From: Chamaecyparis obtusa
Lineage: Eukaryota > Streptophyta > Pinopsida > Cupressales > Cupressaceae
Length of the DNA stretch: 64,000 bases
NCBI GenBank assembly: GCA_027943335.1
Contig: BSBK01000525.1
Location: forward strand, 1,504,501 to 1,568,500
Direction of reading: 5' to 3'
How positions within the stretch are numbered: the first letter of the stretch is position 1; the number at the start of each line of letters is the position of its first letter. This document shows, one piece after another, positions 11,829-25,500 of the stretch. Under the pieces are notes generated by a model. It searched no databases, was not told the origin of the DNA, and was given only the letters and a program-made list of their open reading frames with translations. The translations under genes and the position numbers were made by a program.

Positions 11829-13022
11829 TTAGTTTGAGTCGGTAGAGCCATCCATTCCATTACTTGGAGTGGATTGCTCGGTAGCTTTAGGAATCCATTT
11901 TTGTCTCACCTGTTTCCTGACCTTAGTTGCTTCATTCTTCTTTCCATCTTCAACTTCACTAGCATTCATGCAGTTTCTGGCTATGTGACCAAGTTTAGTG
12001 CATTTGAAACATCTTACGGTAGTATCTCTTTTCCGTAGATGATGTTTTATGCAATTCATGCCAATGTGTCCATATTCTCCACAGTAATGACATCTACACC
12101 AGGTGTTGTAGTCCCATCCAAACATTGCTTTCATAATTTGTTTTGCTGGATTAAGTGTCTTGGATCTGCACTCGGATGCCTTGTGACCCTGTTTGTTGCA
12201 CTTGTGACAATTACCTCTGAATCTAGGTTTTTCCCTGCATTCATTTGCTTTGTGACCAGGTTGATTGTAGTTGTAACATTTTCCATTGAATTTTTCTTTT
12301 TCATTATTCCAACATTTATTTGAAGTATGTCCTATTTTACCACAATGATTACAAATAGGTTTTTGATTTCTTTGAGTACCTTGCTTAGAAGATTCGCCTT
12401 CTCCTTTGTATCCAAGTCCTGCTTTTCCTTTTTGCCTATGAAGATTTCACTCATACAGCTGATTTAGGTCTTCTTGAATTTTCAGCATTCCTTCATTGAT
12501 TTGTTTTTTAGCATTTAGGTCATCCACCAATCTTAGATTGATTTCCTTTTCAGTTCTTAGTTCTTCTCTTGTGCTTTCTATTTCTGATCTTAGATTCAAA
12601 ATTTCCTCATTTGTATGAGAGATCTGATCAATTAGGTTTTCTAGCTGAAGGGTTTTATTTTGTATTTCAATGTTTCTTCCATCTAATTCATCTTTCAACT
12701 TATTTCTTTGTTCCAAGATCTCACAGAATCTTGTAGAGTGTAGTTCTTGTTCTCTTTTCAATTTTCTCACTTCTTCCTGCAGAGACCCATTCTTTTCTAG
12801 GAGTTCTTTGACAGCATTGTTTGCTTCATCTGAGTTATTTGAGGGAAAAAGATCTTCAATCTTTTCTTCAATGTAATTTTGATCATTCATCTGATTTGCA
12901 AGTTCCTTCCTTCTTCTTAGGGATTGGGAAAGATGTTCTTTTGCTTCTTTGAGTTTAGCTATGGCCATTTCTAGATCTAGCTTTTCATTTTCAATCACCT
13001 TGTTCAGTTTGAATACCTCCAT
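11829..13022 (-). pseudogene. Element B ORF1: coiled coil plus five CCHC zinc knuckles
   Basis: A single frame of 398 codons starts at ATG 13022, about 50 bp past the primer site, where gag is expected. Residues 1-190 are a strongly charged heptad-rich coiled coil (KLKEAKEHLSQSLRRRKEL and similar). Residues about 215-350 hold five C-x2-C-x4-H-x4-C knuckles: CNHCGKIGHTSNKC, CYNYNQPGHKANEC (second Cys lost here, present in D), CHKCNKQGHKASEC, CHYCGEYGHIGMNC and CFKCTKLGHIARNC. One stop (near 12449, Arg in D) interrupts it. There is no copia capsid-type gag domain. Probably an RNA-binding, self-associating nucleocapsid-like protein; copia gag usually has a single knuckle. Confidence 0.85.
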
Positions 13023-13074
13023 TGTCCTGGATCTTTGCTCAAGCTAGTTAAGCTTTATCTTGAGAACCAATGAT

Positions 13075-13086
13075 TCTTTGATACCA
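13075..13086 (-). other. Primer binding site of element B
   Basis: Minus strand TGGTATCAAAGA, two bases inside the 5' LTR. It differs by one base in the first ten from the perfect initiator-Met site of element D (57113-57124). Confidence 0.85.
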
Positions 13087-13088
13087 AT

Positions 13089-14224
13089 TGTTGGAAATAT
13101 TCAGGAATTAACCGAGTTGCTGAGAGGGGAGGGGTGAATCAGTAACTCCAAATTTTTTTACAATTTTAACATGTAATTTACTTTTAACCTTTGCATATAG
13201 AAAGCATGAAACTTAAAGCATTTACAATAATGACACATAGATTTGGTTACCCAGAAACCTTCCAAAAGAAAGTAAAACTGGGGTGGGGATGAAACCCACA
13301 AAGCTTTAATACTGCAGAATAAAGTTGGCTGGTTAAGGCTTACAATTTGATCACTTCTGATGATCTGCCCTGTTAGGAGCAATAAGGATTGCTAAATCCA
13401 CCATGTTAAAGGATTTACAAAACATACAATGAAGTATGCACTCGGTAAAGAGATTTTACAAAGACTGTTAAGTCTACCTGGTTAAAGGATTTAGTACTGA
13501 TTCACCTGTTAGAATGAAACAGTAGATCTCATGCTTTGCAACTGGATTGCTGATTGAGATTCGCTGATGTACTGATCACCTTCTGTGATGAATTTTTCTT
13601 TGCTGATCCTTATACTTCTGAAGCCTTCTGTCATTCACTTATCTCTGCCTTTCTTTTTCACATATATTCTTTTTCATACTTACTTTTCATTTTACAACAT
13701 TGTTTATATACAAGTCTTAAACAATTAATTACAATTACAATTACACAGTCGGCTTGACAAATAAACATAAGAGCTACTAAGTCGGCCCAAGTATGATTAC
13801 ACAATTCCTGCAAACTGACTCGGTGACTTTCTGATACTCAGCATCCACTGCATTACTCGGCATCGTCATGCACTCAGTAGAAGTGAAGGCACAGTTCATA
13901 CTGATCACTCGGTAGGTTTTGAACTTGGTAAATACTGGTGACTCGGTAGACATGATGTTACTCAGTTTACATTGTCCTGTTCAGTTTGTACTAACTTCCT
14001 CGGTTTGCACTGTCTGCTCGGTTTGCACTGTTTTCTTGGTTTGCACTGTTTGCTCGGTTTGCACTGTTTGCTCGGTTTGCACTGTCTTCTTGGTTTGCAC
14101 TGTCTGCTCGGTTTGCACTATCTACTCGGTTTGCACTGTCTGCTCGGTTTGCACTATCTGCTCGGTTTGCACCCAGAATGCAAATAAGTGTTGTCACTAG
14201 TGGCAATTCTTCTTAATGCCAACA
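13089..14224 (-). repeat. 5' LTR of element B
   Basis: 1,136 bp, partner of 6850-8021, with the same termini and landmarks. The 18 bp minisatellite here (13999-14172) has nine full units and a partial tenth. The hairpin stem near 13114-13149 has one G for A change that leaves a G-T pair. Confidence 0.93.
13999..14172. repeat. 18 bp minisatellite, shorter copy
   Basis: Nine full units and a partial unit of the CTCGGTTTGCACTGTCTG repeat, two fewer than in the other LTR of B. Unit variants (TTTTCTTGG, TATCTACTCGG) differ in position from those of the other array. Confidence 0.93.
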
Positions 14225-14807
14225 GCTACTAGATGTCCTCAGAAGAAAGATGATGATAGATCCAAAGACTAATCTAAAGGGAGCTATGGGAGAAGAGTCA
14301 ACAGAGGCTACCAACACAATAATAGAAACAACTAAGATGACAAAGGCAAAAAGGTATGTTACATAGATGAAGATATTGAAACTAAATATGATTCTGATGA
14401 TGATATAGAAGTTGTATTTGTTGCTATGAAAGATGACTCAAAGGAAGAGGAGAAACATGAAGATACATCATTGATCTCTAAGGTAAGCAAAAATGATACA
14501 TGGATCATAGACAATGGTTGTACACATCATATGACTAATGATGTAGAGAAATTTGATCATCTTGTTGAATACAATGGAGGATCTATGAGAATGGGAAATG
14601 ATGCACCTTGTATGGTGAGAGGTAAAGGTTCACTGATAATCAATGACAAAATAAAATGTGAAAATGCATATTGGATAGATGGACTGAACTACAATTTCTT
14701 AAGTGTGGCTCAACTGAACAATTCAGGCCACCAACTGGCTTTTGAGAGAAAAAAGGTGAAGATTTATGATGATAATGATGGAAGACTTGTCGGAACTAGT
14801 ACATAAT
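14225..14807 (+). pseudogene. Copia gag C-terminus and aspartic protease of element A
   Basis: The gag frame resumes after the GCTAC duplication with the rest of the zinc knuckle (RCPQKK). The protease follows from about 14485: TWIIDNGCTHHMT matches the copia protease active site D-S-G-C-(S/T)-x-H-M, with Ser replaced by Asn. NFLSVAQL downstream is the usual conserved copia block. In-frame stops at about 14270 and 14333, and at 14804-14806 after VGTST, break the polyprotein. Confidence 0.85.
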
Positions 14808-14836
14808 CTAGAGGTAATCTATTCTATCTTGATATG

Positions 14837-15428
14837 GATTAGTCTTCTTGTTTGTTAATAAAGGATGAAGATGCTTGGTTGTGGCACAAAAGGTTATGCC
14901 ATGTGAACTTTGACAACATGATCAAGATTAGTAAAAAGAAAAGAGTTAGAGGATTGCCTAACTTGTCAAAACCTGATCATGCCATGTGCCATGAATGTCA
15001 AAAAGGTAAGATAACTAAGTCTAGTTTTAAAAGCAAAGACTACTCAACAAAGAAGATACATAAGTTGGTTCATACAGACCTATGTGGTCCTATGAGAACT
15101 CAAAGTTGTTCTAGTGATAGATACTTTATTCTTTTTGTTGATGATTATACTAAACTGATGACTGTTATGTTCTTGAAAGAGAAATCCAAAGCTTTTAAAA
15201 TGTTTAAATGGTATAAAGCTAAGGTAGAGAAAGAGATTGGAAAAAAAATAAAATGCTTAAGATCTGATAAAGGAGGTGAATTTATCTCTGATGAATTTAA
15301 TAATTTTTGTAATGAGCATGGAATTAAAAGATAGGTCTCTGCATGGAGGACACCTTAGCAAAATGGCATTGTTGAAAGGAGGAACAGGTCTATAATTGAC
15401 TATGCTAGAACTTTGATGATACAGAAGA
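14837..15428 (+). pseudogene. Copia GAG-pre-integrase and integrase (first part) of element A
   Basis: LWHKRLCHVNFDNM and CHECQKGK form the HHCC zinc-binding region. HTDLCGPM, FILFVDDYTK and LRSDKGGEF supply the first two catalytic Asp of the integrase core, and QNGIVERRNRSI the Glu. Integrase inserts the cDNA into the genome. Stops lie near 15333 and 15351. Solo LTR G interrupts the frame at 15428; the remainder is at 16538-17101. Confidence 0.87.
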
Positions 15429-16537
15429 TGTTGGCATTAAGTATGTTTGTCATTAGTGACAACACTTATTTAGATGCTATGTGTTTACCGAGCATAACAG
15501 TGTCTACCAAGCAGACCAAGCTTCACAGTGCTTACTGAGTTATCATTACTAAGTGATGAGATGAGCAGTGTTTACCGAGTGCCAGCACGATAAATAGGTA
15601 ATTCAGTTTCTATCGAGTGACACTATATCTACCGAGTCTCCAGTATATACTGAGTTTGAAACTATAGCTGAGTGGTTAGTATCGATTGAGCCTCCACTTC
15701 TACCGAGAGCATGACAATGCTGAGTAATGCAATGGATGTTGAGTATCAGAAAGTCACCAAGTTAGTTTGCAGTAACCAAGTAACTATATTTGGGCTGACT
15801 CAGTAATATTTGTGTCAGCTTGTTTAAGAGCCGTCTTTGTAATTATTTTGTAATTGTTTTGGATTGATATATAAACAATATTTTGTATCATATCCAAGGT
15901 GTGAATAAGAAAGAAGTGAAAAGAATATGTGCATATGTGAAGATGCTAGAAAGGTAGAGATAAGGGAATTACAAAGGGCTACAATAGTATAAGGAGCAAC
16001 AGAGATATATCTATCATAGAAGGTGATCAGTACATCAAAGAATCTCAATCAGCAAGTACAATTACAAGTAAGAGATCTATTGTTTCATCCTAATAGGTGA
16101 ATCAGCCCCAAATCCTTTAACCGGGTAGACTTAATAGTCTTTTTAAAATCTCTTAACCGAGTGCATACTTCATTGTATGTTTGTAAATCCTCTAACAAGG
16201 TGGACCTAGTAGTCCTAATTACTCCTAACAGGGTAGATCATAAGAAGTGATCATTGTAAGCCTTAACTAGAAAAATTTATATTGTAGTATTGAAGTTTTG
16301 TGGGTATCATCCCCACCCTAGTTTTACTTTCTATTTGGAAGGTTTCTGGGTCACCAAATCTCTGTGTTCAAAGTGTTATGAATGTTTCATTCTTTCTGTT
16401 ACTCATGCATGCAGTTAGCTTATTGATCTAAATGTTATTTGGAATATGGTTAAGATCTAAAATTTGTAAAAAGTTTTGAAGTTACTGATTCACCCCTCCC
16501 CTCTCAGTAACTTGGCTAGTCTTGAATATTTCCAACA
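15429..16537 (+). mobile_element. Solo LTR G of the B/D family
   Basis: Starts TGTTGGCATTAAG and ends GAATATTTCCAACA, the reverse orientation of the LTRs at 6850 and 50865. It is 1,109 bp. Flanks GAAGA (15424-15428) and GAAAA (16538-16542) form a target duplication with one mismatch. It cuts the integrase reading frame of element A. ACCGAG-type motifs recur along it. The GTGGG/CCCAC hairpin is at 16300-16315 and the GTTACTGA/TCAGTAAC hairpin at 16481-16511. There is no interior, so it is an LTR-LTR recombination remnant. Unlike B, it shows no long 18 bp array. Confidence 0.9.
16481..16511 (+). other. C-loop hairpin near LTR end (B-family type)
   Basis: GTTACTGA (16481-16488) pairs with TCAGTAAC (16504-16511) around TTCACCCCTCCCCTC. 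Compared with the A-type stem ATAACTGA/TCAGTTAT, an A-T pair is replaced by T-A, so pairing is kept. Confidence 0.6.
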
Positions 16538-17101
16538 GAAAAATGTTTCTCAGATGTATTGGAGGGAAGTTGTTAGTAGAACTGTGTATGTTCTTAACTA
16601 AGTACAACTGAAGAAAGACACCAACCGAACACCTTATGAACTATGGTTTGAACACAAACCTACTGTAAGTTATTTCAGAATTTTTGGAAGTAAATGCTTT
16701 ATCTTGAAAGATGAGAGAAATGGAAAATTTGATTCTAAAGGAGATGAAGGGATATTTCTAGGATATTCCTCTACAAGTAAAGCATATAAATGTCTAAATA
16801 AGGTTACAAATAAGATAGTTGAAAATACTAATGTTCATGTTGATGAGTTTGATGACAAGAACACAGAGGAAAGTATAAAGGAACTTGAAGACTATGGTAG
16901 ATTCACTTACATTGAACATCCAAAGTATCTACTGACACCGCAAACTGTGATAACTTGTCAGCAAGGAAACAATGCAGGACAACAAGCAACATAAACTGAC
17001 AAACAAGATGGAGCTACCGAGCAAGCTAATGAACCTGAACAAGATGAACAAGAAAGAAGAAACTGAGTTCTAGCTAGTTTGTCGTAAAACATTATCCTAA
17101 G
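16538..17101 (+). pseudogene. Copia integrase C-terminal part of element A
   Basis: Continues the integrase after solo LTR G: MYWREVV, NRTPYELWFEHKPTVSYFRIFGSKC and GIFLGYSSTSKAYKC are standard blocks of the copia integrase C-terminus. A variable acidic linker (about 16850-17060) follows before RT. One stop is near 16600 and others come after 16992. It ends at the CTAAG duplication (17097-17101), where solo LTR H is inserted. Confidence 0.85.
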
Positions 17102-18602
17102 TGTAGACACCTAAAAATCCTTTAGAAAATAAAGGATTTTTATTTTCTGAAAAATCCCTGATGACATCATCATTTATTAATTAATTATTTATTTAATTAA
17201 TTAATTTATTTTTATGTCATTAAATCCCTTTACCTTAATTAAAAATATTTAATTAAGGAATCCCTCCCAAAAATGTTTAAATCTTATTTAAACGTTATCT
17301 CCTTATTTATTAATTATTTAATTAATAAATTGACCAAAAATCCCAAAATAAATAATTTATTTATTTTTTGCCCAAAACTTGGCCAATTTCCTTAAGACCA
17401 CTAACCTCTTCCAGAATCTTCTAATCCTCCTTTAATTTTGATTAAAAGCTAATCCCATTATTTCCTAACCCTAATCCCAACTCAAAATATTTAATTAAGA
17501 TTAAATATTTAATCCTCATATTTGTTAAATTTATTTTTAATAAATATTCTCAAAACCTAAACCATGGAAATGAATAAATCTTTATTTATTTCCTAAAATC
17601 CATGTTTATCCTAAGGAAATTCTAGACTCTTCTAGAAAGTCTTAATCCTAATCCTAATCCTAATCTCCCCCCTAACCTTGTCACATTCCCTAACCAAGGT
17701 TAGCCAACTCCTCAGCTTAACCCAAAGTCAACAAACTTCTAGAAACTTCTCTTACATGTATTAAGTGCATTTAAGGCCTCCTTATCCCTCTTACATGCAT
17801 TTATCATGCATTTAAGAAGCCCCTCACCCCTTTCTTACACCCTTTGACCTTAGGCACATTTCCCAAATTGTGCACATCCCTCCCATCTTTCAACCCAATG
17901 CCCTTGTGACACTTGTCACAAGGAGGTGGCCCTGAACTAGCACAATCCATGTGCTCCCCTTTGAATAAATCTTGGCCTCTCTTAAGGATTTTGATCCTGG
18001 CCATTCATTCCTCCTTCCCAAATCCTATAAATGCTCCTCCTTTCAAGAGAAAATTCATTAGCTTAGCTTTTATTCTCATGCATTGTTATCATACCCATTT
18101 AGCTCTAGACTTAGCATAATCATATTAATCTAGCTTACTTTCAAGCATTTTAGCTCATCCTAATTTAGTAATAATGGATTAATATAGTTTATTTCTTCAT
18201 TTTACATAGCATATCATCATATCACATCTCTATTTAGTTAAAATCAATCTTAGCATAAGCATTATTGTAGCTTAATCCTCATTTCAGTATCATTTGATCC
18301 TTGAGGCCTTAGGGGCAAATCAAGTGTTCTATACCTATTTTGTGCCATTTATGGGGTTTTTATGGATCTCAACCCATCCTAAAATGCATAAGGAACATGC
18401 TCCAAGTGCTTAGAGAGCACACCCACATCCCCTTAAGCAAGAGAAAATCAAATAGTGCTTGGGTGCACCTGTTTAAGCTCAATCTGAGGTGGCTTAGTTT
18501 AGAGTTTCCTTGTTTCGAATTGATTTCATATTAGGCTAAAATCTAATCTTTGTTCGGCTTGAAGTTTTTCCAAACCAGGTATCCTCAAAAGCCTTGTCCA
18601 CA
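17102..18602. mobile_element. Solo LTR H (unrelated family)
   Basis: Perfect 5 bp duplication CTAAG at 17097-17101 and 18603-18607. Termini are TGTAGACACC and TTGTCCACA. It is 1,501 bp with no interior. It holds an AT-rich ATTAATTA tract (about 17175-17215) and four CCTAAT-like units (about 17644-17667). Sequence and termini differ from the copia LTRs here. The style suggests a gypsy LTR, which I cannot confirm. Orientation is unknown. Confidence 0.88.
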
Positions 18603-20219
18603 CTAAGACAAAAATAATTGGAGGCAGAAATGCTGGAATGTAAACTAGGAGCAGAACAAGACAAGGTACATGTCTAGTTTGTGAATTTGAACCTAAAACT
18701 ATGAAATTTGCATTAGAAAATGAAGAATGGGTTAATGAAATGAAAGAGGAAATATAGAAAATAGAGAAGAACAAAACCTGGTCCTTAGTACCTTGACCAA
18801 AGGACAAGAATGTTATCGGTACTAAGTGGATATTTAGGAACAAACTGAATGAGAATGGTGAAGTTACAAGAAGTAAAGCTAGATTTGTATGCAAGGGATA
18901 TGCACAGGAAGAAGGCATTGACTATGGTGAAACATTTGCACCTGTTGCTAGATTGGAAGGAGTTAGAATGCTACTTGCATATGCTGCACACAAGAATTTC
19001 AAAGTGTATCAAATGGATGTGAATTCAGCATTTCTAAATGGAATACTTGAAGAAGAGGTCTACATAGAACACCCTAAAGGATTTATTGATCCTAACAATA
19101 AAGATATGGTATGTAGATTACACAAAGTTTTATATGGTTTGAATCAAGCACCGAGAGCATGGTATGAAAGATTGCATACTTACTTGTTAAGTATTGGATC
19201 TATGAGAACAAGTGAAAACAACAATCTCTATATGAAAGGTGATACTGATGATACTATTATCATTGCTAAAATATTTGTTGATGATATCATTTTTGGAGGC
19301 TTAGATATTGTATGCAAGACATTTGTTGATGAAATGCAAAAGGAGTTTGAAATGTCTATGTTCGAAGAGATTAAGTTCTTTCTTGGACTACAAGTGATTC
19401 AACGGGATATTCATCACACAATCTAAATACATAAAGGAAGTACCGAAGACATTTGGCATGGAAGATGCTAAACCCGTGGGAACACTAATGGCTACTACAT
19501 GCAAATTAACAAAGGAGGATGAAACTACAAAGGTAAATCAGACACTTTATCGATCCATGATTAGTAAGTTAATGTGCCTAGTTCATAATAGACCAGATAT
19601 AGCACATGCTATAGGAATTGTTGCAAGATTTTCTGCTCATCCTAGAGAATCACACATGATAGCTACTAAAAGGATCTTAAGATACCTAAAGAAAATAGAG
19701 AAATATCGATTATGGTATCCTAAGGAAGAAAATTTTGAACTGAAAGTTTACACCGATGCTGATTGGGCTGGAAATGTGGATGACAGAAAAAGCACCATCG
19801 AAGGAGCATTTTTCTTTGGTGAAAGACTTGTAACCTGGACAAGTAAAAAGTGGGCTTGTATTTCTCAGTCTACAGCTAAATAAGAGTTTGTTGCTACTGC
19901 TACTAATTGTTCAAACATTGCATATATCAAGAAAGTGTTGGAAGGGATGAATGAGGTAATCACTAACCCAGTGATTATATATTGTGACAACACTAGTGCT
20001 ATTAATATTTCAAAGAATCTAATGATGCACTCTAAGACAAAGCATATATCTATTAGGTATCATTACTTAAGAGAACAAGTGCAAGAGAAGCAAGTGAAGT
20101 TAGAATTTCTCACATCTAAAGAACAACTTGCACATATTTTTACAAAGCCTCTACCGAAGGATACATTTGAATATTTGAGTTCTAGACTTGGGGTTTATCC
20201 CTTGTGTATTGGTCACTAA
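18603..20219 (+). pseudogene. Copia reverse transcriptase and RNase H of element A
   Basis: The frame resumes as KIIGGRNAGM just after H. RT blocks visible are NKTWSLVP, GTKWIFRNKLNENGEV, RSKARFVCKGYAQEEGIDY, ETFAPVARLE, KVYQMDVNSAFLNG, VLYGLNQAPRAWYERL and the catalytic FVDDIIFGG. A frameshift near 19415 separates RT from KEVPKTFGMEDAKPVGT. RNase H follows: YTDADWAGNVDDRKS, STAK then a stop at 19881, YCDNTSAI and TKHISIRYHYLREQV, where the usual Asp of KHID is Ser. It ends at 20219. Other stops are near 18757 and 18794. The whole pol is dead but easily recognised. Confidence 0.92.
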
Positions 20220-20713
20220 GGTGATCTAGATGTTTCATCAACCTAATTTTATTAGAAGATCACACATGTTGATGCAGCATAGTTCACACTTTGAATCATG
20301 TTCAAGGTTGTGATTAAGTTTGGAGAACTTGAACCGATTGGGATATCAGTATACAAAGATATAGAGGATGACAGAGATGTTTGATTATTTGTTTCTTTGG
20401 CATTTTTGTCAAAGGGAGAGATAAATAATATGAAAAGGACATTGCACTGACAAGAACTATCTAAGGGAGAGACAATCTGAAAGGAATAGAGCATTGATCA
20501 GTTACAAAGAATAGAAGTAGGAGAACATGAGAACTGAAAAGAGCATATCTAATGTTGAGCATCACAACATTACAAATGTTGTAATGTAGTGATTAAAAAT
20601 ATTAAGTCTATTTGACTTACAACATTTGTTCACAAAGTTGTAGAGTATATGTTTGGTATGTGTATGGTACATTTCATATTACTTGAGTTTCCATCAATGC
20701 CAAACGGAGAGAT
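20220..20713 (+). other. 3' non-coding region of element A with repeated PPTs
   Basis: No gene. AAACGGAGAGAT directly precedes the 3' LTR at 20714 and is the active PPT by position. Similar purine tracts stand at about 20410-20422 (CAAAGGGAGAGAT) and 20462-20474 (AAGGGAGAGA). Multiple PPTs are a known feature of Sireviruses. Confidence 0.75.
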
Positions 20714-22571
<1,858 letters not shown>

Positions 22572-25500
22572 GTCATGAGCATAGCCATTATTAGAATTGA
22601 ATGGATGAGTGCAGATATACATAAAGAAATATTTTAATACTGGGGTACCACATATTTCCTAGTATTGAAGTCCAAAGCCGGGTCCTGTCCAAAAGCTCCT
22701 AAGATCCATAACCTACAAGAAGAAATTTGAGGAGATGGGTTAGATCTAATAGATCTATGCAATGGTTGGTATCACAATATCTACAAAATGCATATGTACA
22801 CTCAACCATGCACCTCTAACAAAGGTTGTGCTCAGGGCATGTCTATCAAGGCTCGAAAGAAACAAGGTACCATAATTTCACTAACAAGTTTGTTTCATGT
22901 GCAGATACAGGGAAGCTGATCCAATAATGAATTCCATGAATGACATGGGCCGTTGATGTGGATCATGACAAGGAAACCCTATGATCTCTGTCATGATCTC
23001 ATCAAGGGCCAATAGCACACATAGTATGTACAGAAGAGGAGCATCTAGATGATTCAACATCAATAGGGATGAATCAAATAACATGACATGATAAGAAAAT
23101 ATTGGTATGAAGGTGCAAATAGAATCTATATGTTGTAACATGAACATGATTATTTAATAAGCCAACAGGGGCACTGAGGCTTGTTATCAGTCAAGCTATG
23201 ATGAATGGATAGCAGAAATCTACGTGGCATCAAATGAAAATAGAGCTAATAATAGGGTACATAGATCTATGTAAGAGATAAGGCACACTGCAACATAGAT
23301 ATTTTCCTAATCTGCATTAATATTCCAATAGGGCATTTCATATGTATGATGTAACACGAGGCAATGGAAACACAATGTTAACACTGTTGTTTCATAAGCA
23401 TCTAAAATATACAACACATCATGGAGACATCAATTCAAGGTGAAGTACATGATAGCATGATGTTACACTAAAATAGAGCTAAAAAGTATCAACAATTTCT
23501 CAATTAGTTACAAGTGATGCCACTCAGCAATGAAATGGTGGCCAAACAAGTGCAATAACTGGGTATTAACAATGGAGCATATGGCAATGAGTAACTACCA
23601 AACATCAACACTAATTATTAAAAAAAAAAATGCATGAAGACCACAAATTTTGAATCAATGAATCAAGGAGATAACTATCCAACATTAACATGGATGCCAA
23701 CAGTCAATGATCTATAAGCTTATAACAGATTGATAGATGCCACAGTTTGAAACTCCATAAGTGTTCAGCAGTGAATACAATGCCCTAACATGCTCTCAAG
23801 TTGTGTATCCCAACAAAGTAGTAGATACACTAGTTATTTACTTGATCTATTCTAGTCATAGCATGATTATTCAAAATAGTGGTGCCATCCATGGGTTTCT
23901 AAGGTGTAAAACAACAAAATCAATGCATGCCCTCTAATAGACCTTCAAAGATATCAAAGGGAAACAACAAGAAAACACAACATGCACACTGTACCATCAC
24001 TGGTGTTGGAGGCTCGACCCTCTCAAATTTTATCAATATTGCAAGTATATATGTTGTGAGCCCATGGCATAACCAGTGTATAAAACAATGTCATGTTCAA
24101 ACTATGATACCCTAGGTTCAGGGGCTTGTGCATCTAGCAGCAAACAAAATATAATAATAGCATATCCAAAATAGTGATGCCATAAAGAATCAATGAGCAG
24201 TCAAACGTCTAAAACCTTTGAAGGGTGAAATGAGATAATACAATGTTGTGTTGATGCCCTAGTATTGCTGATTCATGGGCTTTTCAAATACAAAAGGTAA
24301 CAGGTTTCAATACAATGATAAATGGAACAACAGATGTATGGTGCCCCATCCTTTAACATAGAGATCAAAAAGAGATGCCCAAGAAGATGCATTGCATACG
24401 GGGATAAAAAATACAAATACAATAGTTCACAAAGAGTTCCCTAGCTCATGGCTCATTGGGCATACAGTGCTCTCAACAATTATTCCAAAGTATGATATAT
24501 CAAATGCTTTCGATAACAATGTCTCATTTATTTGGAAACGAAATACATGATGCCAAGTTACAAAAGGGGGACAAATCTATGTCTTGCCCTATGTATTCAA
24601 AGAATAATGCCCTAAGTTTTTTGTAAATAGAACTAGTATATACATCTATGCTATCAAACATTGCATCAAAATGAACAGGAATGCCCAAGTAACAGAGCTA
24701 CAATATGACATATCAAATGCCCTAATTCATGAAATCTATAGTGAAGAAAATGAAGCAATGTTGCCTCAGAAAAGATATATCATTTCATGCATGCCTACCT
24801 CGAGGATGTTGACATTGTTCATGTGTTGTTTCTAAGTGAAGACCCAGAAGAGCTACAGTGAGTTTGGAATGTTACCAGAAGCCGAGTATGGGAGCTGTAA
24901 TGCCTAGTTTTCAGGCATTATTTGATAATCTTATGTCTTCCTCCCCTTTTTTAGGGTTGAGTGTTAGGCCGATACCTCAAGACTCTAGGTTATATGTGAT
25001 TTATTGGTCATATGAATATCCTCCCATTTTGGGGAGTTGATATTTCATCTTTTGTATGTGACCTATAGTCCTTCCTAGGGTTTGAAGGTTTTTGTTTTTT
25101 AATCTTATTATTTTTTAAGAATCTGCTTCCCTTTTGGTTGAGTCCTTTCTTTAAAAATATAATTGTACCTATTTAAGGTCATAGTGGATAGTTTTTAATG
25201 TTAAGTCATGGCCCATCTTTTATTGTAAGATAATCGACAAGTGGTATTTCTATAAACCATTGTCAGATAATCAATTAGTGGCATAACTTAGTGGGTGTAA
25301 TGGTCATCTTCGACTGTTCATTTTTAGGTCCCCACTTTCCTCAGCCCTAGGAATCTAGGAATCTGACATTTAGACCATAATGCTGCCTCATGGGTCCATA
25401 TTTTGACTTTTCTATTATTAGGAGGTAGTGGAGTTTGAATGTAAATTCTTAGGTTTTGTTTTTATACCTCTCACTTTTGGTGATTAAGGTTAGCTCTTCA

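Larger units (their letters stand above)
6850..14224 (-). mobile_element. Element B: LTR retrotransposon without pol, carrying ORF1 and ORF2
   Basis: Target duplication GCTAC lies at 6845-6849 and 14225-14229. LTRs are 6850-8021 and 13089-14224. On the minus strand the order is primer site, ORF1 (13022-11829), a 417 bp spacer, ORF2 (11411-8328), several PPTs, then 3' LTR. No protease, integrase, RT or RNase H motif appears anywhere in the 5 kb interior. Element D (50865-58179) is a second full copy and G a solo LTR. Termini TGTTGG/CCAACA, the primer site, multiple PPTs and the C-loop hairpin match Sirevirus-type copia elements, so I infer a non-autonomous relative. Confidence 0.92.

Noticed and set aside
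17640..17670. CCTAAT repeats as a telomere-like tract
   Set aside because: Only about four imperfect units, not the plant CCCTAAA repeat, and inside solo LTR H.
18526..18918. 130-codon minus-strand ORF
   Set aside because: It spans the end of solo LTR H and the antisense of the copia RT start.
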